64,000 nt of DNA from VXYL01 sp965116935 (GCA_965116935.1 OZ220737.1:5716673-5780672), one strand, 5' to 3'; positions 7,812 to 16,681 are shown, counted from the stretch's first letter. Notes: a model not told the origin generated them from the sequence alone. Program-made: numbers and translations.

Positions 7812-8656
7812 ATGGCGTCCGCGGTGATGGCGCGGGAACGGTCCGTGCCGGCTCGACTGTCGAAGCACGCTTCGGCACACAGCGCGTTCACCAGCCAAGG
7901 CTGGCCTTGGGTCTGCTCCCACACGGTTGCCAACGCGCCGTCGGTGAACGCCTGCCCTGTCTCGTTGCTGTGCTGTGCCAATAGGGCGCGCGTGTCCGCG
8001 GCCGTGAAGTCGCCAAGGCGGAGCGATTTGGCGATGACGTTGAACGGGCTTCCGCCGGCAATCATCTCGCCGGCACTCGAACGGATGCGGTAGTCCTGGA
8101 TGTCGCGCACACCGCACAGCACGATGCTCCAAGGGAAGCCATCCGGGCGCTGCTCGTAGCCAGCGCGAAGTTGGCGCAGCACCGAGAGCAGGCTGTCGCC
8201 TACCAGGGCGTCGATTTCGTCGACTAGCAGGACCAATGGCTTGGGGCTCTCGGCGCTCCAACGCGTGAGCAGCTCGGTGAGGGCCTGGTGCGGATCGTTG
8301 TCAGCCAGCACGTCCTTGGCGAGCCGGGTTGGGATGTCGTCGCCGAGTAGCCGCGCTCTCGTGGCGATCATGCCGATGGTCGCGGCGATGGCACTCCGTA
8401 CGTCGTCTCTGGCCGCCTGACCGACCTCGGTGCTGGTGAGTACGCAGGTGTACTCGCCCTCGGTGCCGCTGTTCAGCAAGTCCCGCAGCGCCGTCAGCAC
8501 CGATGTCTTGCCGGTCTGGCGTGGCGCATGCAGCACGAAGTAGCGCATCTGCCGGATCAAAGCCAAAACGGTCGGCAGATCCATCCGGCCAAGGGGTGGC
8601 ACGCAATAGTGACGCGCCGATACGACGGGCCCTTCGGTGTTGAAGAAGCGCTTCAT
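7808..8656 (-). pseudogene. AAA-ATPase/PD-(D/E)XK protein, N-terminal part
   Basis: This is the proximal half of the IS-split gene. It starts at the ATG at 8656 with GGAGG 5 nt upstream (MKRFFNTEGP). Walker A is APRQTGKTS at residues 44-52 and Walker B is LVLLVDEID at 141-148. A later GVRDIQDYR and a winged-helix-like end (LLAQHSNETGQAF, TQGQPWLVNALC) fit AAA ATPases of the AAA-like, nuclease-fused group. The frame now ends at a TAG inside the target duplication. It lies 127 bp downstream of the SLOG gene on the same strand, so it was probably the fourth gene of that cluster. The fragment may still yield a truncated ATPase without nuclease. Confidence 0.75.
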
Positions 8657-8783
8657 GACGCCTCCGACCATACAGTGGCTGCGGCGCAGTTGCTCGTGTT
8701 CGTTCGCGTCCGCCTTGCCGTGGTGCTTCGGACCGCCCCCGCCGTCTCCCCCTAGATTGCGGCATAGCTCCAGACTACCCCTA

Positions 8784-9581
8784 TTACAGGTAGTGCGTAC
8801 GCTGCCCCTGTACCTCCATGCCGCGCCAGATTAGTCCAAGCCCTCTCTCCACGTCCGTTGTCTCGAACAACTCGCGCTTTTCTTTCGCGTCCAACCCGTT
8901 GCTCGCCTCCCAGTAGCGCCCTCCGCCATGCTTCGACACAGTCCCGAACAACCGGGTCGCGCCCCCGAATCCGCCCATCAGGTAGAGGGGTCTTCCGTAC
9001 GTCAGAGCCAGCCGCGCCTCTTCCATCACGCCGGGCTCTCTGCCTTGGTAACCCACCGTCCGGCCGCCGAGACACACGCGGCAGCCGGGAGACAGCATCA
9101 CGGTCAGACAATGCCGGAGCCGGGTCAGCTCGCCATCCCTGTCTTGCGTGGTGACCCATCCGTGCGCCTGCATCTCTGAACCCCAGCCCTCCCAAACCTC
9201 CAACGCCATGTCGTCAGCGGCCACCACGGTCAGCACGCCGCCGCTGTCCCTTTCCGCCTCCCGTGCCGCCTCGCTCAACTCGTCCCGCGTTGCTGCCAAG
9301 TTGACCACACGCGTCATCGGCGCTCCTTTCCGCTGCGTCTCGCCGTGCAAACCCTCATCGGCGTCCGCCAGCGTTTCCGCGCGCCCCGCGACCACCCCGG
9401 CGAAGTCGGCCACGGCACGCATCACCCCGTCCTCACGCCAGTCGTGGCCAAAGATCACCCGCATGTCGCAGTCGAGGAAATACTGCGCCATCCGAATCAC
9501 GATCCGGTTGATCTGTCGCTCGTCGTATCCAAGCCTTTCCGCCTCCGACGATGGCGAGACCGAAATACCCACGGACCACAT
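8784..9581 (-). CDS. SLOG-domain protein, candidate nucleotide-signal sensor
   Basis: This is a 265-residue protein with a Rossmann-like SLOG domain: GISVSPS at residues 5-11, IFGHDWREDGVM near 43-54, and the signature CLGGRTVGYQGREPGVMEEA followed by GRPLYLMGGFGGAT. SLOG domains bind nucleotides or nucleotide-derived ligands; in Thoeris ThsA the SLOG domain senses a cyclic ADP-ribose isomer made by the TIR protein ThsB. No SIR2, transmembrane or nuclease effector domain is visible in this polypeptide. It starts 4 nt after the stop of the TIR gene, so the two are in one operon. It could be the sensor or effector of the system. Confidence 0.75.
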   Translation of the reverse strand: MWSVGISVSPSSEAERLGYDERQINRIVIRMAQYFLDCDMRVIFGHDWREDGVMRAVADFAGVVAGRAETLADADEGLHGETQRKGAPMTRVVNLAATRDELSEAAREAERDSGGVLTVVAADDMALEVWEGWGSEMQAHGWVTTQDRDGELTRLRHCLTVMLSPGCRVCLGGRTVGYQGREPGVMEEARLALTYGRPLYLMGGFGGATRLFGTVSKHGGGRYWEASNGLDAKEKRELFETTDVERGLGLIWRGMEVQGQRTHYL

Positions 9582-9585
9582 CTCG

Positions 9586-10689
9586 CTACTCCACTTCGTC
9601 GAACGTCACGAGTTTCGCAGTACCTCCTGACGATCTCAAGATCGGCCGAACAGCCCTGCCATACGCGTCTGGCACTCTAGGCGCGGGATAGGCTAGCTGC
9701 TCCAATCCGGCACCCGCCCGACCCGCACCGGCCAATGAGTACACCGACGGCCGATGCGGCAGCACTTTCACGGCCGATGTCGTTCCGCTCGCAACACGCA
9801 ACGCCCGCAGGTGCGACGCCATCGCATGGAGGACCACCCTGATCAGGTTTCCGTCATGCACGCGAACGCTCGGCGCAACCTCAAACGGAAGCAGCGCACT
9901 ACCGTGATACTGCTCCCTCCGCAGATCCACCACAACAATCGGCATAGCGTTCGACTCCGCCAACAGAAACTCCCGGCGGCACCAGTAACGGCTCTCGTAC
10001 GCCTCCGTACGCAGCGCGATCAGCACCGACTCGCTCGCCTTCGCTTCCAGCACCTCCCGCCACACGGTACCGGGCGTGATGTGTTCTGCATCATAGAAAT
10101 ACTGGAATCCGGCGCCAGCCGAGTCCGCCTCCTGCAGCTGACGGAGCACGCCGATTAGCGATCTCGCCATCGCCAGCCCATCGGTCTTCGCGTGGCTGAT
10201 GAACAACGTCAACATTCCTGCCGAGCCATCCTCCGCCGTACCGGCAATCCGCGCGGCCAAAACGCTCCGCGCACGTTCCATAGTCCGCAGCGTGGTCACC
10301 ACCGGCGCGAACGCGTATTCCTCCGAGTCACCCCGGGCAGCCTGAACCGGGCCGGTAACCGCCGGCAGCGGCGACTCTACCTGAACTACGTGGTCCGACC
10401 CCACGAACGCCTCAAGCGCCTCGCTCTGCCAGGACCCGTCCCCGATTACGACTAACACTGTCTCCTGCGCACCGCCCACCAAGGCTTCGATCTCCGGTTC
10501 TTCGATGTCCGTTGCCGGTTCCAACACGCGTACCCCAAGGTCCACAGCATCCGCCAGATAGGCGCTCGGCGAACTCGCCGGCTCGGCACTGCCCTCGAAC
10601 GCCAGCCTCAGCGTGTCCGCGTAGGCGTCCGTTCGCCGGTCGTCCCTGTCGCGACTCACCACAATCTGTATAGGGGTTGCGATCGCCAT
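9586..10689 (-). CDS. TIR-domain protein with N-terminal extension
   Basis: This is a 367-residue protein. Residues about 160-275 are a TIR domain: LTLFISHAKTDG at 160-171, FQYFYDAEHITPGTVWREVL, and SRYWCRREFLLAE, in which E240 sits at the place of the catalytic Glu of NAD-cleaving TIR domains. The first ~150 residues look like another alpha/beta unit (IQIVVSRDRDD, then ETVLVVIGDGSW) that I cannot name. The C-terminal ~75 residues are low in motifs. The start at 10689 has AAGGAG about 9 nt upstream. It lies between the DUF1863 and SLOG genes and probably makes or degrades an NAD-derived signal. Confidence 0.8.
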   Translation of the reverse strand: MAIATPIQIVVSRDRDDRRTDAYADTLRLAFEGSAEPASSPSAYLADAVDLGVRVLEPATDIEEPEIEALVGGAQETVLVVIGDGSWQSEALEAFVGSDHVVQVESPLPAVTGPVQAARGDSEEYAFAPVVTTLRTMERARSVLAARIAGTAEDGSAGMLTLFISHAKTDGLAMARSLIGVLRQLQEADSAGAGFQYFYDAEHITPGTVWREVLEAKASESVLIALRTEAYESRYWCRREFLLAESNAMPIVVVDLRREQYHGSALLPFEVAPSVRVHDGNLIRVVLHAMASHLRALRVASGTTSAVKVLPHRPSVYSLAGAGRAGAGLEQLAYPAPRVPDAYGRAVRPILRSSGGTAKLVTFDEVE

Positions 10690-10745
10690 CCAATCGACTC
10701 CTTACACCCTCTCCGCCAAGCTCACCACGCCGTTCCCGATCTGCG

Positions 10746-11303
10746 CTAATCCGTCCAGCCGTTCGCGCACGCGCCGGAGCGATTGTGCACGAACTGTCTC
10801 CTCGAATTGTCCGGCACTCTGGTGTCACGCCGACCGAATGCCGCGTGAATCCAGCCACGCACCTCGGCCGTGCTCCACGGTTCCGGCCAGTCGTAGATGC
10901 TAGCGAAGGCTCCGTTCCATCCCGCGTTGTCCGCCAAGCGCGGCGGGATCAACGACCCCCGGTACTTTGGCTCGCCGAAGTCCGGATGCGTCGGCAGCAG
11001 AATCCCGATAAGGCCGCATCTCGAGTTGTTCCGAGTCTCCCTCAGACTAGAACCAATCTCCCAGTCGACGTACTTGCGCTGCCAAGTGCACCGACCGACC
11101 AGCACGACCGTTACCGTCGCATCGGCAATGAACTCGTCGCGGATCTTCCCACGCGTCGTATCGACCTTCAACTTCGGGTCTATGTCCCCGTCCCCGACCG
11201 ACTTGTCCACGACATCGGCACCCATGTGCTGCGCGAACAGTTTTCTGTACCTCCGGTCCTTCTCGTGAAAACTCACGAACACCTTGTGCCTCGTCGCTGC
11301 CAA
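10746..11303 (-). CDS. TIR-like protein of the DUF1863 / ThsB type
   Basis: This is a 185-residue protein. The N-terminus HKVFVSFHEKDRRYRK, the IRDEFIADATVTVVLVG strand region (residues 54-70), TWQRKYVDWEIGSSLR and GLIGILLP match the MTH538 TIR-like family (DUF1863), which includes Thoeris ThsB. E82 in the DWEI motif aligns with the catalytic Glu of ThsB. A TTG start at 11303 is supported by AGGAGG 6 nt upstream. It is the first gene of a minus-strand cluster with a second TIR protein and a SLOG protein. It is probably a sensor that makes a nucleotide signal on infection, by analogy with Thoeris. Confidence 0.8.
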   Translation of the reverse strand: MAATRHKVFVSFHEKDRRYRKLFAQHMGADVVDKSVGDGDIDPKLKVDTTRGKIRDEFIADATVTVVLVGRCTWQRKYVDWEIGSSLRETRNNSRCGLIGILLPTHPDFGEPKYRGSLIPPRLADNAGWNGAFASIYDWPEPWSTAEVRGWIHAAFGRRDTRVPDNSRRQFVHNRSGACANGWTD

Positions 11304-12028
11304 CTCCTACCTCCTTCTGGGCAATGCACTCCGCCTTCAGCCGCCCTAGTCGGACTTCCTCTCTCTCTCATCTCGCGCAACTCCGACACCCATCGAAGCC
11401 CCTTCCGCGTTCTTCTCTAGCGTCAGGCGTACCCGACACACCACCTTTCAGCCTACACAATGTGGACCATCTCGCACGTCATCGGCTCGCCGAACAGGAA
11501 CCGATGGGTGCGTGGAAAGCGCTCCACCGTCGGCATAGGGTCAGCATGAAACGGCAGTGCGCCCCAGTGCGACGCCCGTCAAGCAAGACGCCGTCGCCAC
11601 GGCTACCGCGATAATCCCGGTGCCTCCCAGTCAGACGCCTCGAGTAGTTCCAGCGCCGCCCGATAACGTCCGCCGGCCACCCGGTGGCCGTCAGGTAGCA
11701 TGTGGCCGAGCAAACGGTGTCCTTCCCCGCAGATTCCTCGAACCGCAGCGCGACGCATCCCGAGCCGCCGCTTGACCGAGCCGAGAAATGGGTGAGTGGC
11801 ATGTTGCTGGGGTATTCGACCTCAGGCCCCATCGCTCCTTCATTCCCAGACGTGGGGCCCTCGCGTGACCAAGGCACCGTCACCTAGCGCATGCGTATAA
11901 TCGCGTCCCTCCCATTCGATGCCGGGGTGCCATTGGCACGCAGTCAGGCCATTCGCGCCCGCTTTCCATCCTGGCCATGCCCGAACCGTGTTTGGCGGTG
12001 CGGTGTGGGCCACGTAGGCGACACCTGA
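11304..12028. other. Intergenic, probable promoter region of the TIR/SLOG cluster
   Basis: 725 bp without a recognised gene. It is upstream of both the minus-strand TIR cluster and the plus-strand gene at 12029, so it should hold both promoters. A minus-strand frame at 11479-11883 (134 residues, with SGCVALRFEESAGKD and CYLTATGWPADVIGRR) has a partly protein-like stretch and could be a decayed gene remnant, but I cannot name it. Confidence 0.4.
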
Positions 12029-12493
12029 GTGCTGCTTACGCCTGGCGATTGGCAGGGGCGCGGATCTTGGCGGCCTGTTGGCGAGACCGCGCCCGTGTCC
12101 TTCACGGCCCTCATCCATGTGCGCGAGGATGAACAAGGGTTCTTGGTGGAAGGGGCCTTGGAAAGTCCGGGAAGCACCGACATCGCGGTGAACGCTTGGC
12201 TTGCGCCAGATGAGTTCGGCACCTGGGCCGTCACCGTGCAGGCCGCCGGCATCAACGTCGATGGGGTGGCGAAGCTCGAGAGCGTTCCGCACCTGGGCCT
12301 GCTGTGGTCCGACGACGGCCTCATCCACGTTACGTTCGCCATCTTCACGCTGCGAGACACCCACGGTATTCGCGGCTTTGCCAAGTCGCGGCGCGGCGCC
12401 ATCACCTGGGAACTCGCCTTGGAGCCGCGCCAGCGCGTGGTGGCCGGCGGCAACGTGGTATCCATCGATGCCCGCCGCCGGCGCGGAGGCTGA
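12029..12493 (+). CDS. Hypothetical beta-rich protein
   Basis: 154 residues from a GTG start. The sequence alternates hydrophobic and polar residues (VSFTALIHVREDEQGFLVEG, then GTWAVTVQAAGINVDGVAKL and GLIHVTFAIFTLRD), which suggests a beta-barrel such as a lipocalin-like fold. No signal peptide. I do not recognise the family. It lies 18 bp upstream of the exported hydrolase at 12512 on the same strand, so it may be co-transcribed. The start is uncertain because the ribosome site is weak. Confidence 0.55.
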   Translation: MLLTPGDWQGRGSWRPVGETAPVSFTALIHVREDEQGFLVEGALESPGSTDIAVNAWLAPDEFGTWAVTVQAAGINVDGVAKLESVPHLGLLWSDDGLIHVTFAIFTLRDTHGIRGFAKSRRGAITWELALEPRQRVVAGGNVVSIDARRRRGG

Positions 12494-12511
12494 CAGGTCA
12501 GCTCCTTCGCC

Positions 12512-13966
12512 ATGCGAACCCCAGCCGCCACAGTGGCGACAGTCTTCGTCGCATTGCTCGCGTTGCCGGCGGCGGCACTTGAGCTTCTCCCCTGCAAGCT
12601 CACGGCCGTGGGCGGCCGCTACGAGGTCGCGGCGCGCTGTGGCGAGTTGCCGGTGCCGCTGAATCCGAGTCAGCCCGATGGCGAGCACATCGGCTTGCAT
12701 GTGGCCGTAGTGCCGGCCCTGGCGGAAGACAGCCTGCCGGACCCGCTCGTCGTCATCGCCGGAGGGCCTGGGGATGCTGCAACGAGATTCTATGCGGCGA
12801 TGGCAGGGGCCTTCACGAGCGTGGCGCGGCGGCGGGACATCGTCCTCGTGGATCAGCGTGGCACGGGCCAATCTGCGCCCCTGCACTGTCCGGGGCTCGA
12901 TGCCGAAGGACTCGACTGGGGCGTCGGCGACAGTGTGGACGAAACCGTGGCGCTGACCTTGGCGTGTCTTGACGACCTCGACCACGACCCCCGCTTCTTC
13001 ACCACCAGCGTTGCCGTGCAAGACCTCGAACTCGTGCGCGCGGCGCTTGGCTACGCGGAGCTCAATCTCTATGGCGTGTCCTACGGCACGCGCGTCGCCC
13101 AGCACTACCTGCGTCGGTACCCGGAACGCGCCCGCAGCCTGGTGCTCGATGGCTTGGTTCCGGCCAGCGTTGCCCTCGGCCCCGACACTGCCCTCGAAAG
13201 CCAGGCCGCGCTCGATGCCACGTGGGCGCGGTGCGAGGCCAACGCGTCCTGCAATGCCGCGTTCCCCAACATTCGCGCCCGCTTCGATGCCGTGATGCAG
13301 CGGCTCGGCGATGCGCCGGCCGAGGTCACCGTGCCGCACCCCGCGAGCGGGCAGCCGACGCCCCTCGTGCTTTCGCGCACCATCGCGGCCGGGGTCGTGC
13401 GGCTCTTGGTGTACTCGCCCCGGAGCGCCGCCATGCTGCCGGTGCTGTTCAACGACGCCTTTGAGCGCCGCTACGAACGGCTGGCGGCGCAGGCGCTCAT
13501 GCTGGCGGAGGGGATTGGCGAGCTGGCCTACGGCCTTAACTTCGCCGTCGTCTGCACCGAGGACGTGCCCTTCTGGGGCGAGGTGGACCTCGAAGCGCAG
13601 CGGGGCACCTACTTGGGCACGATGTTCGTGGAGGCGTTGGCCGAGGTTTGCGAGCGCTGGCCCGCCGGACTGATGGACGACCGCTTCAAGGACCCGGTCG
13701 GGAGCGACGTGCCGGTGCTCATCCTCTCCGGCGAGCAGGACCCCATCACGCCACCCCGGTATGTATCGCTGGCGACGCCGTTCCTTGCCAAGCATGTCGA
13801 GGTGGTCGCGCCAGGGCAGGGCCACGGCATGTTGGCGGTCGGTTGCGTGCCGCATCTCGTGGCGGAATTCTTGGAAGCGCCGGAGCCTGCCGCACTCGAC
13901 GCCTCCTGCGTCGAACGCATCGTCCCGTTCCCGCCCTTCATCTCGCCGCTCGGTCCAGCGCCATGA
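12512..13966 (+). CDS. Exported alpha/beta hydrolase, peptidase S33 / TAP-like
   Basis: This is a 484-residue protein with an N-terminal signal peptide (hydrophobic residues 8-22, AALPAAALE-type end). The oxyanion region is VVIAGGPGDA, followed by DIVLVDQRGTGQS. The nucleophile elbow is GVSYG with S190, and the acid and base are in LSGEQDPITPP and GQGHGM near the C-terminus. This matches the prolyl/tripeptidyl aminopeptidase-like S33 family, probably periplasmic. Its stop overlaps the ATG of the ABC ATPase gene, so it is translated in one unit with the exporter. Confidence 0.85.
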   Translation: MRTPAATVATVFVALLALPAAALELLPCKLTAVGGRYEVAARCGELPVPLNPSQPDGEHIGLHVAVVPALAEDSLPDPLVVIAGGPGDAATRFYAAMAGAFTSVARRRDIVLVDQRGTGQSAPLHCPGLDAEGLDWGVGDSVDETVALTLACLDDLDHDPRFFTTSVAVQDLELVRAALGYAELNLYGVSYGTRVAQHYLRRYPERARSLVLDGLVPASVALGPDTALESQAALDATWARCEANASCNAAFPNIRARFDAVMQRLGDAPAEVTVPHPASGQPTPLVLSRTIAAGVVRLLVYSPRSAAMLPVLFNDAFERRYERLAAQALMLAEGIGELAYGLNFAVVCTEDVPFWGEVDLEAQRGTYLGTMFVEALAEVCERWPAGLMDDRFKDPVGSDVPVLILSGEQDPITPPRYVSLATPFLAKHVEVVAPGQGHGMLAVGCVPHLVAEFLEAPEPAALDASCVERIVPFPPFISPLGPAP

Positions 13967-14691
13967 TCGAAGTGACGGGCCTCAGCAAGCGCTTTGGCGA
14001 TGTGCAAGCGATCGAGGGCGTCAGCTTTGTGGCGCCGAGCGGGCGCATCACGGGCCTGCTCGGCCCCAACGGTGCCGGCAAGTCCACCACCCTGCGGATC
14101 CTTGCCACGGTACTGCAAGCGGACCAGGGCGAGGTGCGTATCGATGGCGTGGACGCACGCAAGCACCCGCTCGAAGCGCGCCGTCGCATCGGCGTGCTGC
14201 CGCATGGTTCGAGCGTCTACGGGAACATGACGGCGCGGGAGAACATCGCCTACTACGCCGCGCTGCAAGGTCTCACCGGTGCCGCCGCCGAGGCGCGCAT
14301 CGACCGCGTGATCGCCGAGCTCTACCTCGGACAGATCGCCGACCGCCGCGCCCGCGGCTTTTCCCAAGGCCAGCACATCCGCGTGTCGCTGGCACGCTGC
14401 ATGGTGCATGACCCCAGCATCCTGATTCTCGACGAACCCACCAACGGCCTTGATGTGCTGACCACGCGGGCGCTGCGGCACGTGATCCTTGAACGCCGCG
14501 ACGCCGGTTGCTGCGTGCTGTTTTCCAGCCACGTGATGCAGGAGGTGGCGGCGCTGTGCGACCAGATCGTCATCATCAGCCGCGGCCACGTGGCGGTCAC
14601 CGGCACGGCGCACGACATTCGCATCGCCACCGGCAAGGACGACCTTGAGGACGCCTTTCTGGCCGCGGTGGATTTGGAGGATTCCGATTGA
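13963..14691 (+). CDS. ABC exporter ATP-binding protein, NatA-like
   Basis: This is 242 residues from the ATG at 13963 (ATGA overlap with the hydrolase stop). Walker A is GPNGAGKST at 34-42, the signature is SQGQ at 134-137 rather than LSGGQ, and Walker B is SILILDEPTNGLD at 152-164. The SQGQ form and the LDEPTNGLDVLTTRALR run are typical of NatA, the ATPase of a sodium-exporting ABC system. The permease follows directly with overlapping codons. The open frame extends upstream to 13648 but there overlaps the hydrolase. Confidence 0.88.
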   Translation: MIEVTGLSKRFGDVQAIEGVSFVAPSGRITGLLGPNGAGKSTTLRILATVLQADQGEVRIDGVDARKHPLEARRRIGVLPHGSSVYGNMTARENIAYYAALQGLTGAAAEARIDRVIAELYLGQIADRRARGFSQGQHIRVSLARCMVHDPSILILDEPTNGLDVLTTRALRHVILERRDAGCCVLFSSHVMQEVAALCDQIVIISRGHVAVTGTAHDIRIATGKDDLEDAFLAAVDLEDSD

Positions 14692-15890
14692 ACGGCTTCC
14701 TCGTGGTGCTGCAGAAGGAGTTGCTCGAGGGCACTCGTGAGTGGCGGGCGCTGGCAACGACTCTGCTCGTCGCGCCGCTGCTCGGCCCGTTCCTGTTCGT
14801 CGGCATCACCGCCTTCACGATGCATCAGGCGATTGACGATGTGGCCGCGGCGATCGAGATCCCCGCCATCGGTGCGGAACGCGCCCCGAATCTGGTGGCG
14901 CACCTGCGCCAGAGCCTGATCGATGTCGATGCAGCGGCGTTCGCGGACCAGGGCGACCAGACCACGCGGCACGAGGCGCTGCGGGAAGCGGTGCGGGTCG
15001 GTGAGGTCGAGGTGGGCATCGTCGTGGCCGAGGACTTCGCCGAGGCGCTGGCGGTGGGACAGGCGGCGCGGGTGTGGGTGGTCGCCGACAGTTCGAGCAA
15101 CCGAGCCCGACCGGCAATGAACCGGGTGCTGACTGCGCTCGGGGCATGGAGCGCCGTGGTGGGGGGCATCCGCCTGCAACTGCGCGGTATTCATCCAACC
15201 GTGGGAGCACCGCTCGCCGTGTTGCGCGACGACGTTTCGACGCCCTCTCGCCGCGCCTATCTGCTGCTCGGCATCGTCGGCTACTTCGTGCTTTTCGCCG
15301 TGCTCATCGGCGGCTCGCAGATCGCGGTGGACATCACCGCCGGCGAGCGCGAACGCGGCTCGCTGGAGCCGCTCCTAGCCATGCCCATCAAGCGCGAAAC
15401 GCTGGTGCTGGCAAAGGTGCTCGCGACGCTCGTGGTGATGACGGCGTCCCTCGCGATCACGGTCGCCTCGTTTGCCGTTGCGGTGCAGTTCCTGCCGCTC
15501 GGCGAACTGGGCATGACCGCCAACTTCGGCGTTGTGCAGGCCGCGCAGATGTTCCTGTTGGTGTTTCCCTTCGCGACTCTGGCCGCCGCCTTGATGGTGG
15601 CGGCCGCTTCGCTGACGCGCTCGTTCCGCGAGGCGCAGACTTACACCAGCATCGCCATGATCGCGCCGACGCTGCCGGTGGTGTTCGCGGCGCTGCGCCC
15701 GATGCAGGATTCCGTGCCGCTGATGCTGGTGCCGGCGTTGTCGCAACACCTGCTGCTGAGCGATGTCCTGCGCGCAGAGGCCCTCGACCCCCTGCACATC
15801 GTCACGTCCGTCGCCAGCACCGCCGCCGTGGCCGCGGTGCTGGTATGGCTCACGGTGCGCCGCTTCCGCAGCGAGAAGCTGATCCTGTGA
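14688..15890 (+). CDS. ABC-2 type permease, NatB-like
   Basis: This is a 400-residue membrane protein from a TTG start that overlaps the NatA-like stop. It has one transmembrane segment near residues 24-45, a ~150-residue extracytoplasmic domain, then about five further segments from residue 195 on. ITAGERERGSLEPLLAMPI is the conserved coupling region of ABC-2/NatB permeases. Together with the upstream ATPase it would export sodium or another small substrate. The peroxiredoxin gene converges on it from the opposite strand with 10 bp between the stops. Confidence 0.85.
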   Translation: MNGFLVVLQKELLEGTREWRALATTLLVAPLLGPFLFVGITAFTMHQAIDDVAAAIEIPAIGAERAPNLVAHLRQSLIDVDAAAFADQGDQTTRHEALREAVRVGEVEVGIVVAEDFAEALAVGQAARVWVVADSSSNRARPAMNRVLTALGAWSAVVGGIRLQLRGIHPTVGAPLAVLRDDVSTPSRRAYLLLGIVGYFVLFAVLIGGSQIAVDITAGERERGSLEPLLAMPIKRETLVLAKVLATLVVMTASLAITVASFAVAVQFLPLGELGMTANFGVVQAAQMFLLVFPFATLAAALMVAAASLTRSFREAQTYTSIAMIAPTLPVVFAALRPMQDSVPLMLVPALSQHLLLSDVLRAEALDPLHIVTSVASTAAVAAVLVWLTVRRFRSEKLIL

Positions 15891-15900
15891 GCGGCGCCGC

Positions 15901-16557
15901 CTATTGCGGCTGCGGAACAATCCGAATGTAAGGCTTGGGCGCCTGCCACCCGTCCGGATACCGCTCCTTCGCCTCCTCGTCCGATACCGCGGGTACGATG
16001 ATCACGTCATCCCCCTGGTTCCAGTTCACCGGCGTTGCCACCTGGTGCGATGCGGTGAGCTGGCAACTGTCGAGCAGGCGCAGCACCTCGTCGAAGTTGC
16101 GCCCGGTGCTCATGGGATAGGTGAGCATGGCCTTGATGCGCTTGTCCGGGCCGATGACGAACACCGAGCGCACCGTGGCGTTGTCCACCGGCGTGCGCCC
16201 TTCCGAGGACTCGCCGGCATCGGCGGGCAGCATGTTGAAGGACTTGGCGATGCTGAGGTCGGGGTCGCCAATCAGCGGATAGGTGACGGCATTGCCCTGG
16301 GTCTCCTCGATGTCCTTCAGCCACTCGCTGTGGCTCGCCACCGGATCCACCGAAAGGCCAATGATCTTGCAGCCGCGCTCCGCGAAATCGTCCGCGAGGC
16401 CCGCCATGTAGCCAAGTTCGGTGGTGCAGACCGGCGTGAAGTCCTTCGGGTGTGAGAACAGGATGGCCCAGCCCTCACCGATCCAGTCGTGGAACTGGAT
16501 TTCGCCCTGGGTGGTTTGGGCCGTGAAATTCGGCACTTCGCTGTTGATGCTGAGCAT
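15901..16557 (-). CDS. 1-Cys peroxiredoxin (AhpC/TSA, Prx6 group)
   Basis: 218 residues with the peroxidatic motif PVCTTE (C44) and the GLSVDPVASHSEWLKDI and DPDLSIAKSF segments of the Prx6 group. The long C-terminal part (TPVNWNQGDDVIIVPAVSDE) is the usual extension of 1-Cys enzymes. It reduces H2O2 and organic peroxides in the cytoplasm. GGAGG precedes the ATG by 8 nt. It is monocistronic and convergent with the ABC permease. Confidence 0.93.
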   Translation of the reverse strand: MLSINSEVPNFTAQTTQGEIQFHDWIGEGWAILFSHPKDFTPVCTTELGYMAGLADDFAERGCKIIGLSVDPVASHSEWLKDIEETQGNAVTYPLIGDPDLSIAKSFNMLPADAGESSEGRTPVDNATVRSVFVIGPDKRIKAMLTYPMSTGRNFDEVLRLLDSCQLTASHQVATPVNWNQGDDVIIVPAVSDEEAKERYPDGWQAPKPYIRIVPQPQ

Positions 16558-16630
16558 GGCTTCCTCCGAAAGCGGGGTGTGGCGTGACTATGCCAACCCA
16601 TTCTAATGCGTCGGCAGCCGCAGGGTGAGC

Positions 16631-16681
16631 GCTAGCGTGCCCTGAAGGGCGCGTCGGCATTTCGCTGGCGCGAACTGCTGG
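16631..16681. repeat. Dispersed palindromic repeat, CCCTGAAGGGCGCG type
   Basis: GCTAGCGTGCCCTGAAGGGC followed by GCGTCGGCATTTCGCTGGCG and CGAACTGCTG. About 55 bp match the left half of the repeat at 20962-21150, including the GCGAACTGCTGG continuation. Confidence 0.6.

Noticed and set aside
11840..13855. A 671-residue open frame on the minus strand
   Set aside because: It runs antisense to the exported hydrolase, which has a signal peptide and a full catalytic triad. Long antisense frames are common in GC-rich DNA. The same holds for the frames at 6259-7683, 22492-23946, 24515-25636, 31849-33237, 44220-45998, 47701-49308, 51801-53201 and 61021-62769.
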